A stretch of 47,017 nucleotides of DNA from Nitrospirota bacterium (GCA_016936655.1 JAFGXL010000009.1:1-47017); one strand, 5' to 3'. Positions 7,781 to 15,491 are shown, counted from the stretch's first letter. The notes: a model not told the origin generated them from the letters alone. Numbers and translations: made by a program.

Positions 7781-8068
7781 TCAATGATAATCGATTATTT
7801 CTACATCTATCGCGCTTCCGCTCATCCATTTAAACCATATCCGCCATTGATCATTTATCCTTATGCTCCATTGACCGTCTCTGTTGCCTTTAAGCGCTTC
7901 CAGCCTGTTATTAGGTGGAACCCTCAAAGTATCCAGCGTAGGAGCAGCGGCTATCATTCTCAACTTTCTTCTCGCAATATCATGCAGCTGAGACGGCAGC
8001 CTGATCTTTTTTGAAAACTGCCCCTTCCAGATTAATTCAGCATCATCACCTTTAAACGATACTATCAT
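7781..8068 (-). CDS. higB: HigB-type toxin (RelE/ParE superfamily mRNA endonuclease)
   Basis: The 95-residue protein has the HigB pattern: an N-terminal IVSFKG strand, then LRKLRMI-type helices, LRVPPNNRLEALKG, and the C-terminal GQWSIRINDQWRIWFKW followed by VEIIDYH. The conserved basic and aromatic residues (Arg in SIRINDQWRI, the final YH) are present, so it is probably active. Family members cleave mRNA on the ribosome and stall growth unless bound by HigA. The promoter -10 box ends 9 bases before the ATG and no Shine-Dalgarno can fit. The transcript is therefore predicted to be leaderless. Confidence 0.93.
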   Translation of the reverse strand: MIVSFKGDDAELIWKGQFSKKIRLPSQLHDIARRKLRMIAAAPTLDTLRVPPNNRLEALKGNRDGQWSIRINDQWRIWFKWMSGSAIDVEIIDYH

Positions 8069-8083
8069 TTAGCAATAGTATCG
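8057..8083. promoter_or_regulatory. HigA operator candidate, inverted repeat
   Basis: CGATACTAT (8057-8065) and ATAGTATCG (8075-8083) form a perfect 9-base inverted repeat with a 9-base spacer. The right arm covers the -10 box, and the left arm covers the first codons of higB. This is the geometry expected for autorepression by the HigA dimer. Confidence 0.7.
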
Positions 8084-8105
8084 CAAAACAATAGCATAAA
8101 GTCAA
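8077..8105 (-). promoter_or_regulatory. higBA promoter
   Basis: On the minus strand, TTGACT (8100-8105), a 17-base spacer and GATACT (8077-8082) make a good sigma70 promoter. The predicted transcription start is at about 8069-8071, next to the higB ATG (8068). Confidence 0.7.
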
Positions 8106-8166
8106 GGGCAATATCGGGGTTTTCTGAGCTTATAATTTCTGTGAAATGCGGGAGAGTTTGAGATCA

Positions 8167-8191
8167 AGCGCCCGTCGGGATGACGAGCGCT
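8167..8191. repeat. REP-like imperfect palindrome
   Basis: AGCGC (8167-8171) and CGTC (8173-8176) are mirrored by GACG (8182-8185) and GCGCT (8187-8191) around a GGGAT centre. This resembles the short hairpins left by REP-type sequences. Only one clear copy is seen here, so family membership is unproven. The word ATCAAGCGCC at its left edge (8163-8172) also occurs at 7415-7424 on the other side of higBA. Confidence 0.35.
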
Positions 8192-8244
8192 GTCGCAATT
8201 TAATTCCTATTTAATTGACTACATATTTTTTACCATATAAAAGT

Positions 8245-8451
8245 ATGGCAATTTCTTCAAATATTAATTTTAATCGATGGAACAAATTTTTGAAGACCAA
8301 AATCAAGTACACTGACGAGCCGATGGGCAAAACAAGGGCAGTTAAAGACTTTCTGCCGCCTCCTGATCAACTGGTTCTTAAAGAGGAGCATGTGAAGGTT
8401 ACTATCGCACTTAACAAATCAAGCGTTGACTTCTTCAAGAAAGAGGCATAA
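8245..8451 (+). pseudogene. Truncated CopG/BrnA-like antitoxin remnant
   Basis: The readable part (IKYTDEPMG, VKDFLPPPDQLV, then VKVTIALNKSSVDFFKKEA) matches my recollection of ribbon-helix-helix antitoxins whose strand VKVTLALSKxSVDFFK is followed by a further 20-25-residue helix. Here a TAA comes right after FFKKEA, so the second helix of the DNA-binding fold is missing. No toxin partner is found beside it. The frame can be extended upstream to a TTG at 8215, but that codon is also part of a promoter-like TTGACT (8215-8220) with TATAAA at 8236-8241; the ATG at 8245 is the more natural start. It lies between two AT-rich stretches that share the word GCGCTGTC (8187-8194, 8475-8482), suggesting mobile-element debris. 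It could instead be a very short functional peptide. Confidence 0.55.
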
Positions 8452-8526
8452 AACCATACTTGCCGAGAAAACGGGCGCTGTCCCTATTTAATTTTATTCT
8501 ATTTAATTTATTTAATTCCTCGATGG

Positions 8527-9213
8527 TTAGTTCAGTTTTCCATCAACCATTGTGAGTGTGCGGTGGCACTTTTTTGAGAGAGCTTCATTATGCGTGACGA
8601 TTATGAAGGTGACACTCTTTTTTTCATTCACATCCATCAGCAGCCGGAAGAGTTCATTGCCTGTTGCTGAGTCGAGATTGCCTGTAGGCTCATCAGCCAG
8701 CACAACTTTTGGATCAGTTATGAGCGCTCTTGCAACTGCAACGCGCTGCTGCTCGCCGCCTGAAAGTTCTCCAGGCTTATGCGTCCTGCGGTTGTAGAGT
8801 CCAAGATCAGAAAGAAGAGCTTCTGCCTTCTGTCTTGTCTCAAACGGATCATTTACAGGATTTATGAGCTCAGGCATCATCACATTTTCGAGTGCGCTGA
8901 ACTCAGGAAGCAGGTAGTGGAACTGAAATACAAAACCTACAACTCTGTTTCTGAACTGCGAGAGCGCTTTGCCGGACAGGGAAAACGGCTCCACTCCTCC
9001 GTTGACTCCGAACAACACCTCACCGCTTGTCGGCTGATCGAGAGTGCCGAGTATATGCAGAAATGTGCTCTTGCCCGCGCCTGATGCGCCAACAATGCTC
9101 ACCATTTCTCCAGGCATGAAATCAGCGTCAATGCCCTTGAGCACCTCAAGCTCGCCGGCCCAGGTGTAATAGGATTTCTTTAGTTCTCTTATGGATATAA
9201 GACTGCTGCTCAT
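8527..9213 (-). CDS. lolD: Lipoprotein-releasing ABC transporter ATP-binding protein
   Basis: The 228-residue ABC ATPase belongs to the LolD/MacB branch. Walker A is GASGAGKS, followed by the Q-loop region FVFQFHYLLPEF, signature LSGGEQQRVAVARAL, Walker B VVLADEPTGNLD and a switch histidine in IIVTHNE. The FHYLLPEF stretch after the Q-loop is typical of LolD. It should energise extraction of mature lipoproteins from the inner membrane for delivery to the outer membrane. It is the last gene of lysS-lolC-small protein-lolD, 17 bases after the small membrane protein. No lolA or lolB is in the window. Confidence 0.94.
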   Translation of the reverse strand: MSSSLISIRELKKSYYTWAGELEVLKGIDADFMPGEMVSIVGASGAGKSTFLHILGTLDQPTSGEVLFGVNGGVEPFSLSGKALSQFRNRVVGFVFQFHYLLPEFSALENVMMPELINPVNDPFETRQKAEALLSDLGLYNRRTHKPGELSGGEQQRVAVARALITDPKVVLADEPTGNLDSATGNELFRLLMDVNEKKSVTFIIVTHNEALSKKCHRTLTMVDGKLN

Positions 9214-9230
9214 ATTTAAATTAACAGGAG

Positions 9231-9464
9231 CTATTCGCCCTTGCTCTTTTCTCCAAGCTCCTTCGCCTTTCCGAAAGATTTATCTTTTTTGCCCTTCAGC
9301 TCATCAGCCTTATCAGCAAGACTGTTGATCGCCTCCTGAAGCACGCCTCCCACCTTCTCACCAGCCCATCTCAGCCTGTCGCCGCCGCTGGTAAAGGCGA
9401 TGAAAAAAAATATAATGATCGCAATAACACTCAGACACCCTAATCTTCTCAGAAATTTGAACAT
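9231..9464 (-). CDS. Small single-pass membrane protein within the lol operon, unknown function
   Basis: The 77-residue protein has one membrane helix at about residues 8-26 (LGCLSVIAIIIFFFIAF). A charged, Lys/Glu/Ala-rich helical tail follows (about 35-77) with coiled-coil or amphipathic character. I do not recognise a family. Its ATG overlaps the lolC stop codon by one base (TAATG), so translation is probably coupled to lolC; lolD follows 17 bases later. Its position inside a lipoprotein-sorting transporter operon suggests an accessory or stabilising subunit of LolCD, but that is only inferred from location. No lipobox is evident, although a Cys sits at position 10. Confidence 0.75.
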   Translation of the reverse strand: MFKFLRRLGCLSVIAIIIFFFIAFTSGGDRLRWAGEKVGGVLQEAINSLADKADELKGKKDKSFGKAKELGEKSKGE

Positions 9465-10693
9465 TATTCGTACCTCAGAGGCTCCACAGGATTAAGTCGT
9501 GCAGCCTGGTATGCTGGATAAATGGTTGATAAAAAGCTTATCAGCACTGCTGATATAGAGACAACAGCGAAGTCGAAAAGCTTCACCTTTACCGGCAGCT
9601 TGCTCAGATAGTAGACATCTGCAGGCAGCTTGATAAGCTCGTAATTGTTCAGTATGTGAGAAAGAGCAAATCCGCCGGCAAGCCCCAGTATAGTGCCTAT
9701 GATTCCTATAATTAGCCCCTGAAACATAAATACAAACATTATGCTGGTATTTGTTGCGCCCATGGTCTTTAGGATGGCTATCTCCTTCTCCTTTTCGATC
9801 ACATTCATCATGAGCGTGCTGATTATGTTGAATGATGCCACAAGCACAATGAGTATCAGTATGACAAACATAGCGAACTTTTCGAGCTTTAGCGCTGAAA
9901 ACAGATTCTTGTTCATCTGCATCCAGTCCTTTGCGTAGACCTCAGCTCCATACTTCTGGTTTATATGTTCACGCAATTCTGATGCCTTGTATATATCACT
10001 TAGCCTCAGCTCAATGCCTGTTATACGGTTGCCAAGACCAAAAAACTGCTGCATGACTGCAAGATCAGCCAGCACAAGGTTAGCATCGTACTCGAACATT
10101 CCTATCTCAAACAGTGCAGCTACCCTAAACTGTCTCATTTTAGGCAGCATGCCCAATGGACCTATCTCACCTGCCGGAGAGATCATGTTAATGGTATCAC
10201 CAGGCATTACTCCAAGTATCGATGAAATCTCCCTGCCCAGTATTATCCATGGAACAGTATCGCCAGCGGCAAGACCTTCAAGACTGCCTGCCTTTATATG
10301 TTTGAGTATTTCTGTGGTATTTTTTTCTGATTTAAGGTCAACGCCTCTTACAAAAACACCATGCCCCCTGTTTCCGGAAGATAGCATGATCTGTCCAAGC
10401 ACCATTGGAGATACAGAAGCTACACTGCTCTCTTTGCCGAGAGTATCCAGAAGTTTATTGTAGTTGTCTATAGGTCCGGCAGCTCCAAGCACTACAACAT
10501 GAGCATTGGCTCCGAGAATCTTCTTCTGCAGGTCTTCATGAAAACCGCTCATGACAGCCAGTACAACAAGCAGCGCCATCACTCCAACAAATACGCCACC
10601 TATTGATATGTAGGTATTAAAAGATATGCCTTTATGCTTCTTTCTTGACTTGAGGTATCTCAGAGCGATAAATAGAGAGAACGGCAGTTTCAT
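9464..10693 (-). CDS. lolC: Lipoprotein-releasing ABC transporter permease, LolC/LolE family
   Basis: The 409-residue protein has the MacB/FtsX-type topology: an N-terminal membrane helix (about 23-48, with GISFNTYISIGGVFVGVMALLVVL), a large periplasmic domain (about 50-265) and three C-terminal helices. The ending RLNPVEPLRYE is typical of LolC/LolE. Only one such gene is present, so the transporter is probably a homodimer (the LolF arrangement known in several lineages) rather than an E. coli-style LolCE pair; this is inference because another copy may lie elsewhere. It follows lysS by 2 bases and overlaps the next gene by one base. Confidence 0.92.
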   Translation of the reverse strand: MKLPFSLFIALRYLKSRKKHKGISFNTYISIGGVFVGVMALLVVLAVMSGFHEDLQKKILGANAHVVVLGAAGPIDNYNKLLDTLGKESSVASVSPMVLGQIMLSSGNRGHGVFVRGVDLKSEKNTTEILKHIKAGSLEGLAAGDTVPWIILGREISSILGVMPGDTINMISPAGEIGPLGMLPKMRQFRVAALFEIGMFEYDANLVLADLAVMQQFFGLGNRITGIELRLSDIYKASELREHINQKYGAEVYAKDWMQMNKNLFSALKLEKFAMFVILILIVLVASFNIISTLMMNVIEKEKEIAILKTMGATNTSIMFVFMFQGLIIGIIGTILGLAGGFALSHILNNYELIKLPADVYYLSKLPVKVKLFDFAVVSISAVLISFLSTIYPAYQAARLNPVEPLRYE

Positions 10694-10695
10694 GT

Positions 10696-12177
10696 CTACT
10701 GGTTCTGTTCTGGCTTCATCTGAGGAAAGAGTATTACATCCCTGATAGACATAGCCCCTGTCAGCAGCATAATAAGTCTGTCTATACCTATGCCCTCGCC
10801 TGCTGCAGGAGGCATCCCATACTCTAATGCCCGAACAAAATCCTCATCCATTTCATGCGCCTCTTCATCGCCTTTTGCCTTTGCCTCAACCTGGCTCATA
10901 AAGCGCTGCCTTTGATCTATCGGATCGTTAAGCTCTGAAAACGCATTTGCTATCTCTCTTGCACATATAAAGAGTTCAAACCTCTCTACAAGCTCAGGAT
11001 TATCCTTCTTTCTCTTTGCAAGAGGAGAGAGCTCAACCGGATAGTCTGTAATGAATGTAGGCTGAACAAGATGAGGTTCGACAAACTCCTTAAATATCTC
11101 ATCCAGCACCTTAGTGTGCGAAGAGTCCTTTTTGACATCCAGCCTCTTCTGCATAGCCCACTCAAGAGCCTTAGCCGGGTCAGCAATAACTTCCTGAGGC
11201 ACTCCCTTGCTAACAAAAGACTCTATCATAGGAATCCTTGGCCATGGCGGAGTAAGATCTATTATCTGATCTCCATAAGGAACCTTAAGAGTACCGAGCA
11301 CCTTGTTAGCGATAAAAGCGAACAGCTCTTCAGTAAATGTCATAAGGTAGTTGTAATCTTTATACGCCATGTAGAACTCGAGCATTGTAAATTCAGGGTT
11401 GTGCTTTGTGGAAATGCCTTCGTTTCTGAAGTTTTTGTTCAGTTCAAACACCTTGTCGTAACCGCCGACTATGAGTCTTTTAAGATACAGCTCAGGCGCG
11501 ATCCTCAGAAACAGCTCTAAGTCCAGCGCGTTGTGATGAGTCTTAAAAGGCCTTGCAGCAGCTCCGCCTGCTATCTGGTGCATCATCGGAGTCTCTACTT
11601 CTATAAACCCCTTGTGCTCAAAATAGTCTCGTACAGCTTTTATGATAGCGCTGCGTTTTGCGAATGCCTCTTTCACTTCAGGATTAACTATAAGATCAAC
11701 ATATCTCTGCCTGTATCTGGTCTCAACATCCTTAAGTCCGTGCCACTTTTCAGGAAGCGGTCTGAGAGCTTTGCTCAAAAAAACAAAATCAGAAACCTCT
11801 ACTGTGAGCTCATCAGTTTTTGTTCTGAAAAGAGTGCCTGATACGCCTACAATGTCGCCTATATCCAGTTTTTTGATTAGGCTGAATTTCTCGCCGAGCG
11901 CATCTTTTTTGATATAGATCTGTATTTTGCCTGTGGCATCCTGTATATGGGCAAATGCTGCCTTTCCAAAATCCCTGAATGCAACTATACGGCCTGCAAT
12001 GGATACGCTTACCGGATTTGCTTCAAGCGCCTCCTTGCCTGATGCTGAATGCGCCGCAAATATGCCAGATGCTTCATTCTTCGGGTCATAACTGCCTGCA
12101 TATGGATCTATCTCCATACCCCGAAGATCATTAAGTTTTTTTATTCTCTGTTCTATAAGTTCGTTTATATCTTCCAT
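10696..12177 (-). CDS. lysS: Lysine--tRNA ligase, class II
   Basis: Charges tRNA-Lys. The 493 residues match the family. An N-terminal OB-fold anticodon-binding domain (about 50-160, GRIVAFRDFGKAAFAHIQDATGKIQIYI) is followed by the class II core. Motif 2 lies around FELNKNFRNEGISTKHNPEFTMLE and motif 3 near the C-terminus, GIGIDRLIML. The start is ATG at 12175-12177. A strong promoter -10 box ends only 9 bases before the ATG, so the message is predicted to be leaderless. It heads a tight operon with lolC, the small membrane protein and lolD. It is divergent from tpiA. Confidence 0.97.
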   Translation of the reverse strand: MEDINELIEQRIKKLNDLRGMEIDPYAGSYDPKNEASGIFAAHSASGKEALEANPVSVSIAGRIVAFRDFGKAAFAHIQDATGKIQIYIKKDALGEKFSLIKKLDIGDIVGVSGTLFRTKTDELTVEVSDFVFLSKALRPLPEKWHGLKDVETRYRQRYVDLIVNPEVKEAFAKRSAIIKAVRDYFEHKGFIEVETPMMHQIAGGAAARPFKTHHNALDLELFLRIAPELYLKRLIVGGYDKVFELNKNFRNEGISTKHNPEFTMLEFYMAYKDYNYLMTFTEELFAFIANKVLGTLKVPYGDQIIDLTPPWPRIPMIESFVSKGVPQEVIADPAKALEWAMQKRLDVKKDSSHTKVLDEIFKEFVEPHLVQPTFITDYPVELSPLAKRKKDNPELVERFELFICAREIANAFSELNDPIDQRQRFMSQVEAKAKGDEEAHEMDEDFVRALEYGMPPAAGEGIGIDRLIMLLTGAMSIRDVILFPQMKPEQNQ

Positions 12178-12185
12178 AACTTGGC

Positions 12186-12215
12186 ATTATACTTTTCAGT
12201 TCATAAGCAAGTCAA
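12186..12215 (-). promoter_or_regulatory. lysS-lolCD promoter (predicted leaderless)
   Basis: On the minus strand, TTGACT (12210-12215), an 18-base spacer and a perfect TATAAT (12186-12191). The start codon (12177) is 9 bases past the -10 box, so the 5' untranslated region would be 0-3 bases. Confidence 0.75.
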
Positions 12216-12219
12216 CAGC

Positions 12220-12249
12220 TTGACACATTATGTCTTTATACACTAAATT
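12220..12249 (+). promoter_or_regulatory. tpiA promoter (predicted leaderless)
   Basis: TTGACA (12220-12225) and TAAATT (12244-12249) are 18 bases apart. The tpiA ATG at 12257 is 8 bases past the -10 box. The two -35 boxes of this and the lysS promoter lie back to back within 16 bases, so the divergent promoters may influence each other. Confidence 0.5.
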
Positions 12250-12256
12250 ATCCGAC

Positions 12257-13003
12257 ATGCGGACACCATTCATATCAGCCAACTGGAAGATGAATAAGGG
12301 TATAGAAGAGACCCGCGCATTCTTTAGCGAATTCGTCAGTCTTGTAAAAGATGCCAAGTCAAGAGAGATTGTGGTTGCCCCGCCATTCACATCACTGCAT
12401 ACTGCAGCAGGCATTGCAAAAGATACAAATATTTCCATTGCAGCCCAGAATATGCATACAAACGACAGCGGCGCATTCACAGGAGAAATTTCACCACTAA
12501 TGATAAAAGACGCAGGTTGCTCTCATGTAATACTTGGACACTCAGAGCGCAGGCAGTATTTCAACGAAACAGACCATCTGATCAACGAAAAAATCAAGTC
12601 AGCAAGAAAACATAATATCAAAGTAATATTTTGTATAGGAGAAACGCTTCAGGAAAGAGAAGACGGCAACACCTTCAATATACTTGGCCGCCAGATAACA
12701 GAAGGATTAAAGGATATCTCTCCTGAAGGCATAGTTGTAGCTTATGAACCTGTATGGGCTATAGGCACAGGCAGGACAGCTACACCAGAACAGGCACAGG
12801 AAGCACACGCATCTATAAGGCAGAAACTGAGAGAAATATTTGGTGATGCAGCTGAAAATACGCGCATTCTATATGGAGGCAGCGTAACTGCAGAGAATAT
12901 AAACAGGTTAATGGAATGCGGTGACATTGACGGAGCGCTGGTTGGCGGCGCAAGCCTCAAGCCAGACAGTTTCGCAAAAATTGTCAATTACGATATAAAA
13001 TAA
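12257..13003 (+). CDS. tpiA: Triosephosphate isomerase
   Basis: Interconverts dihydroxyacetone phosphate and glyceraldehyde 3-phosphate in glycolysis and gluconeogenesis. From this start the protein has 248 residues, the family norm. Active-site residues are visible: Asn-Lys in SANWKMNKG, His in GHSERRQYF, Glu in VAYEPVWAIGTG and the phosphate loop YGGSV. An in-frame ATG at 12230 would add nine residues not found in the family and lies inside the promoter spacer, so ATG 12257 was chosen. No Shine-Dalgarno precedes it, in keeping with a leaderless message. secG follows after 25 bases, a common pairing. Confidence 0.96.
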   Translation: MRTPFISANWKMNKGIEETRAFFSEFVSLVKDAKSREIVVAPPFTSLHTAAGIAKDTNISIAAQNMHTNDSGAFTGEISPLMIKDAGCSHVILGHSERRQYFNETDHLINEKIKSARKHNIKVIFCIGETLQEREDGNTFNILGRQITEGLKDISPEGIVVAYEPVWAIGTGRTATPEQAQEAHASIRQKLREIFGDAAENTRILYGGSVTAENINRLMECGDIDGALVGGASLKPDSFAKIVNYDIK

Positions 13004-13028
13004 ACAATCACAAAAGAAGGAGGCAGTT

Positions 13029-13376
13029 TTGGCTACACTACTTATCATAATTCACATAATCACATGTTTTTTCCTGATTATGGTGGTACTTCTGCAGAGC
13101 GGCAAAGGAGCCGAGATCGGAGCAGCATTCGGCGGAGGATCGAGCAACACACTTTTTGGCAGCAGGGGAGCAGCAACATTCCTGAACAAAATAACAACCA
13201 TTTCTGCTGTTGTTTTTATGCTCACATCTTTGGGACTCACAATGGTCGCTTCAAAAAGCGGTTCAGTAATAAAACAGGCTCCTATTGCTGATGACAGAAA
13301 AGCAATTCCGCAGAGCATACCTGCAGCGCCTGTACAGCAGATGCCTCAGAAGCCAGCCGGCCAGCCTGCAAAATAA
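13029..13376 (+). CDS. secG: Preprotein translocase subunit SecG
   Basis: Small inner-membrane subunit of SecYEG. The 115 residues include two membrane helices (about 2-20 and 52-72) joined by the conserved loop LLQSGKGAEIGAAFGGGSSNTLFGSRGAATFLNKIT. The C-terminal tail is Pro/Gln/Lys-rich and presumably disordered. The start is TTG (13029-13031), set by a GGAGG at 13019-13023 five bases upstream. It is likely co-transcribed with tpiA and possibly with the solute-binding protein that follows 14 bases later. Confidence 0.95.
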   Translation: MATLLIIIHIITCFFLIMVVLLQSGKGAEIGAAFGGGSSNTLFGSRGAATFLNKITTISAVVFMLTSLGLTMVASKSGSVIKQAPIADDRKAIPQSIPAAPVQQMPQKPAGQPAK

Positions 13377-13390
13377 ACACCAAGAAGCGG

Positions 13391-15049
13391 ATGAGGGAAC
13401 TAAACTACACAAAGGCATATTTAAACAAACTGTCTAATCCAGCCCTTATCCGCTCTTTTTATTTCTGCTTTTTTTTAATTCTCGTAGTTTCTCAGTTGTC
13501 ATCATGCAGCCGCGAACCCGAAATCAAGTCACCAAACACAATAACAGTGGGTCTTGGAGCTGATGCAAAAAGACTTCTGCCCATGCTCGCTACAGACAGC
13601 GCTTCAGCTGACATAAGCGGCAGGATTTTCAACGGACTAACAAAGTACGATAAAAACCTTAACATTACCGGAGAACTGGCAGAATCCTGGGAGATTAGTC
13701 AGGACGGACTTACACTAATATTCAATCTTAGAAAGAATGTTAAGTGGCACGATGGCGCAGACTTTACAGCCGATGATGTGATCTTCACTTACGAGGCGGT
13801 TACTGATCCAAAAACACCTACTCCTTACAGCAGCAATTATGGGCCTGTAAAAAAAGTTGAAAAGCTGGGAGATCATAAAATAAGGGTCACATACAACGAG
13901 GCATTTGCTGCTGCGCTTGAATCTTGGGGTATGGGTATCATTCCAAAACATATCCTGCATGGAAAAGATTTGCGATCCGCTGATATATACAGATCTCCTA
14001 TAGGCACAGGACCTTATAAACTAAAAGAATGGGTTACTGGACAAAGAATAGTACTTGAAGCATTTGACAGATATTATGAAGGAAAGCCCGGCATTGACAG
14101 ATATGTTGCAAGAATTATACCTGACCAGACAACAAACTTTTTGGAGCTAAAGTTTGGCGGTATAGACTTTATGGGCCTCACCCCCCCACAGTACAAACTG
14201 CAGTCTGACACAGACTTCTTCAAAAAATATTTTCAGAAATTCAGATACCCATCATTTGGCTACACTTATATGGGATACAACATGCTCAGCCCACTATTTT
14301 CTGACAAGCGCGTAAGACAGGCGTTCTCTCATCTGATCAAAAAAGAGGAGATTATTCATGGAGTGCTGCTTGGCTATGGATCTCCTGCAACAGGCCCCTT
14401 TCCGCCTGAGTCATGGGCTTACAATAAATCTGTAAAAGACTCATCATATAATCCAGAGCTCGCTTTTCGCCTTTTAAGCGAAGCAGGCTGGCTAAAGGGC
14501 TCTGATGGTGTTCTACGAAAGGAAAGAGAAAAATTCTCATTCACTGTTCTCATAAACCAAGGCAATGACGCAAGAATGAAAACAGCCCAGATTATAAAAG
14601 AACAGCTCCAGAAAGCCGGAATAGAAATGAATATAAAAGTACTGGAATGGCAGGCTATGCTGCATGACTTTATTGACAAGAAAAAATTTGAGGCTGTGAT
14701 CATGGGATGGGCGCTTTCAAGAGATCCGGATCTGTATGACATATGGCATTCATCCAAGACTAAAGAAGGAGAATTCAACTTCATCTCTTACAGCAACCCC
14801 GAGGTGGATAGATTGCTAATCGAAGGCAGACAGACATTCGACAGGGAAAAGAGAAGACGGGTCTACAATCGCATTCATGAAATACTAGCAGAAGACCAGC
14901 CATATACATTCCTTTTTGTGCCGGATGCCCTGCCTGTGCTGCACAAGCGCTTCAAGGGAGTAGAAAAAGCACCTATAGGCATATGGCATGACTTTATACG
15001 TTGGAGTGTTCCAAATGATAAAAAAATCTGGTATTCTGACAAACCATAA
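13391..15049 (+). CDS. Family 5 extracellular solute-binding lipoprotein (peptide/nickel ABC importer type)
   Basis: The 552-residue protein has a hydrophobic signal segment (about 20-35) and a lipobox LSSC with the acylated Cys at 39. The mature part shows the OppA/DppA/NikA fold: GLTKYDKNLNITGELAESWEIS, the family signature region VKWHDGADFTADDVIFTYEAV, RSPIGTGPYKL, and a late YNRIHEILAEDQPYTFL block. It should be anchored in a membrane and bind a peptide or similar ligand for an ABC importer. No permease or ATPase gene is adjacent, so the ligand and partners are unknown. It follows secG closely. About 230 bases without a gene follow it. Confidence 0.9.
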   Translation: MRELNYTKAYLNKLSNPALIRSFYFCFFLILVVSQLSSCSREPEIKSPNTITVGLGADAKRLLPMLATDSASADISGRIFNGLTKYDKNLNITGELAESWEISQDGLTLIFNLRKNVKWHDGADFTADDVIFTYEAVTDPKTPTPYSSNYGPVKKVEKLGDHKIRVTYNEAFAAALESWGMGIIPKHILHGKDLRSADIYRSPIGTGPYKLKEWVTGQRIVLEAFDRYYEGKPGIDRYVARIIPDQTTNFLELKFGGIDFMGLTPPQYKLQSDTDFFKKYFQKFRYPSFGYTYMGYNMLSPLFSDKRVRQAFSHLIKKEEIIHGVLLGYGSPATGPFPPESWAYNKSVKDSSYNPELAFRLLSEAGWLKGSDGVLRKEREKFSFTVLINQGNDARMKTAQIIKEQLQKAGIEMNIKVLEWQAMLHDFIDKKKFEAVIMGWALSRDPDLYDIWHSSKTKEGEFNFISYSNPEVDRLLIEGRQTFDREKRRRVYNRIHEILAEDQPYTFLFVPDALPVLHKRFKGVEKAPIGIWHDFIRWSVPNDKKIWYSDKP

Positions 15050-15174
15050 CTGGATCAACTGCCAGAAAACCTATCTTCCGAGTTATTCTGAAGTTCATAC
15101 TTTATTACAATCTATATTCCGATCTAACATAAAAAAATGTAGTTTTTTAAATACAATAATGTTAATATTATCAG

Positions 15175-15197
15175 CTTGTCATAATATGCTTGACAAG
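15175..15197. promoter_or_regulatory. Inverted repeat overlapping the lipoprotein promoter
   Basis: CTTGTCA (15175-15181) and TGACAAG (15191-15197) form a perfect 7-base inverted repeat. Its right arm covers the -35 box (15190-15195). It could be a repressor or activator site for the small lipoprotein gene. Confidence 0.4.
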
Positions 15198-15219
15198 ACG
15201 GGATACTTGTGATAATAAT
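15190..15219 (+). promoter_or_regulatory. Promoter of the Ala/Pro-repeat lipoprotein
   Basis: TTGACA (15190-15195) and AATAAT (15214-15219) are 18 bases apart, about 61 bases before the ATG. An alternative -10, GATAAT (15211-15216), has a shorter spacer of 15 bases. The rest of the 230-base gap after 15049 is AT-rich and shows no gene. Confidence 0.55.
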
Positions 15220-15279
15220 TCCATAAACAAGTTTCAACCCATTTTGGCTAACTTATATAACAAGGAGGTGACTCAAACA

Positions 15280-15477
15280 ATGAAAAAAGCTATTGCTCTC
15301 GTACTTTCACTTATGCTAGTAGCAGCTTTCGCACTCGTAGGCTGCAAGAAGGCAGAAGAGCCAGCACCTGCTCCTGCTCCAGCACCAGCTCCTGCTGATG
15401 CTCCTGCAGCTCCTGCTGATGCTCCTGCAGCTCCTGCTGATGCTCCTGCAGCTCCTGCTGATGCTCCGAAAAAGTAG
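15280..15477 (+). CDS. Small Ala/Pro/Asp-repeat lipoprotein
   Basis: The 65-residue protein starts at the ATG at 15280, fixed by a strong AAGGAGGTG upstream. It has a signal peptide (MKKAIALVLSLMLVAAFALVGC) with lipobox LVGC and the lipidated Cys at 22. The mature part is almost only repeats: alternating Ala-Pro, then ADAPAAP units encoded by 21-base tandem repeats. Such tails are probably extended and may act as a spacer or wall-interacting stalk; the function is unknown. It has its own promoter and a strong terminator, so it is a monocistronic, possibly abundant, product. The frame can be extended to a start at 15190, but that codon is part of the promoter. Confidence 0.85.
   Translation: MKKAIALVLSLMLVAAFALVGCKKAEEPAPAPAPAPAPADAPAAPADAPAAPADAPAAPADAPKK
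15394..15468 (+). repeat. 21-base tandem repeat inside the lipoprotein gene
   Basis: Three full units begin at 15394, 15415 and 15436, with a partial unit at 15457-15468; each encodes ADAPAAP. The units look identical, so copy number may vary between strains by slippage or recombination. Confidence 0.9.
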
Positions 15478-15491
15478 TTATGATAAAAAAG

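Noticed and set aside
8167-8191. CRISPR-type repeat
   Set aside because: Only one palindrome is present, with no regular spacing or spacers.
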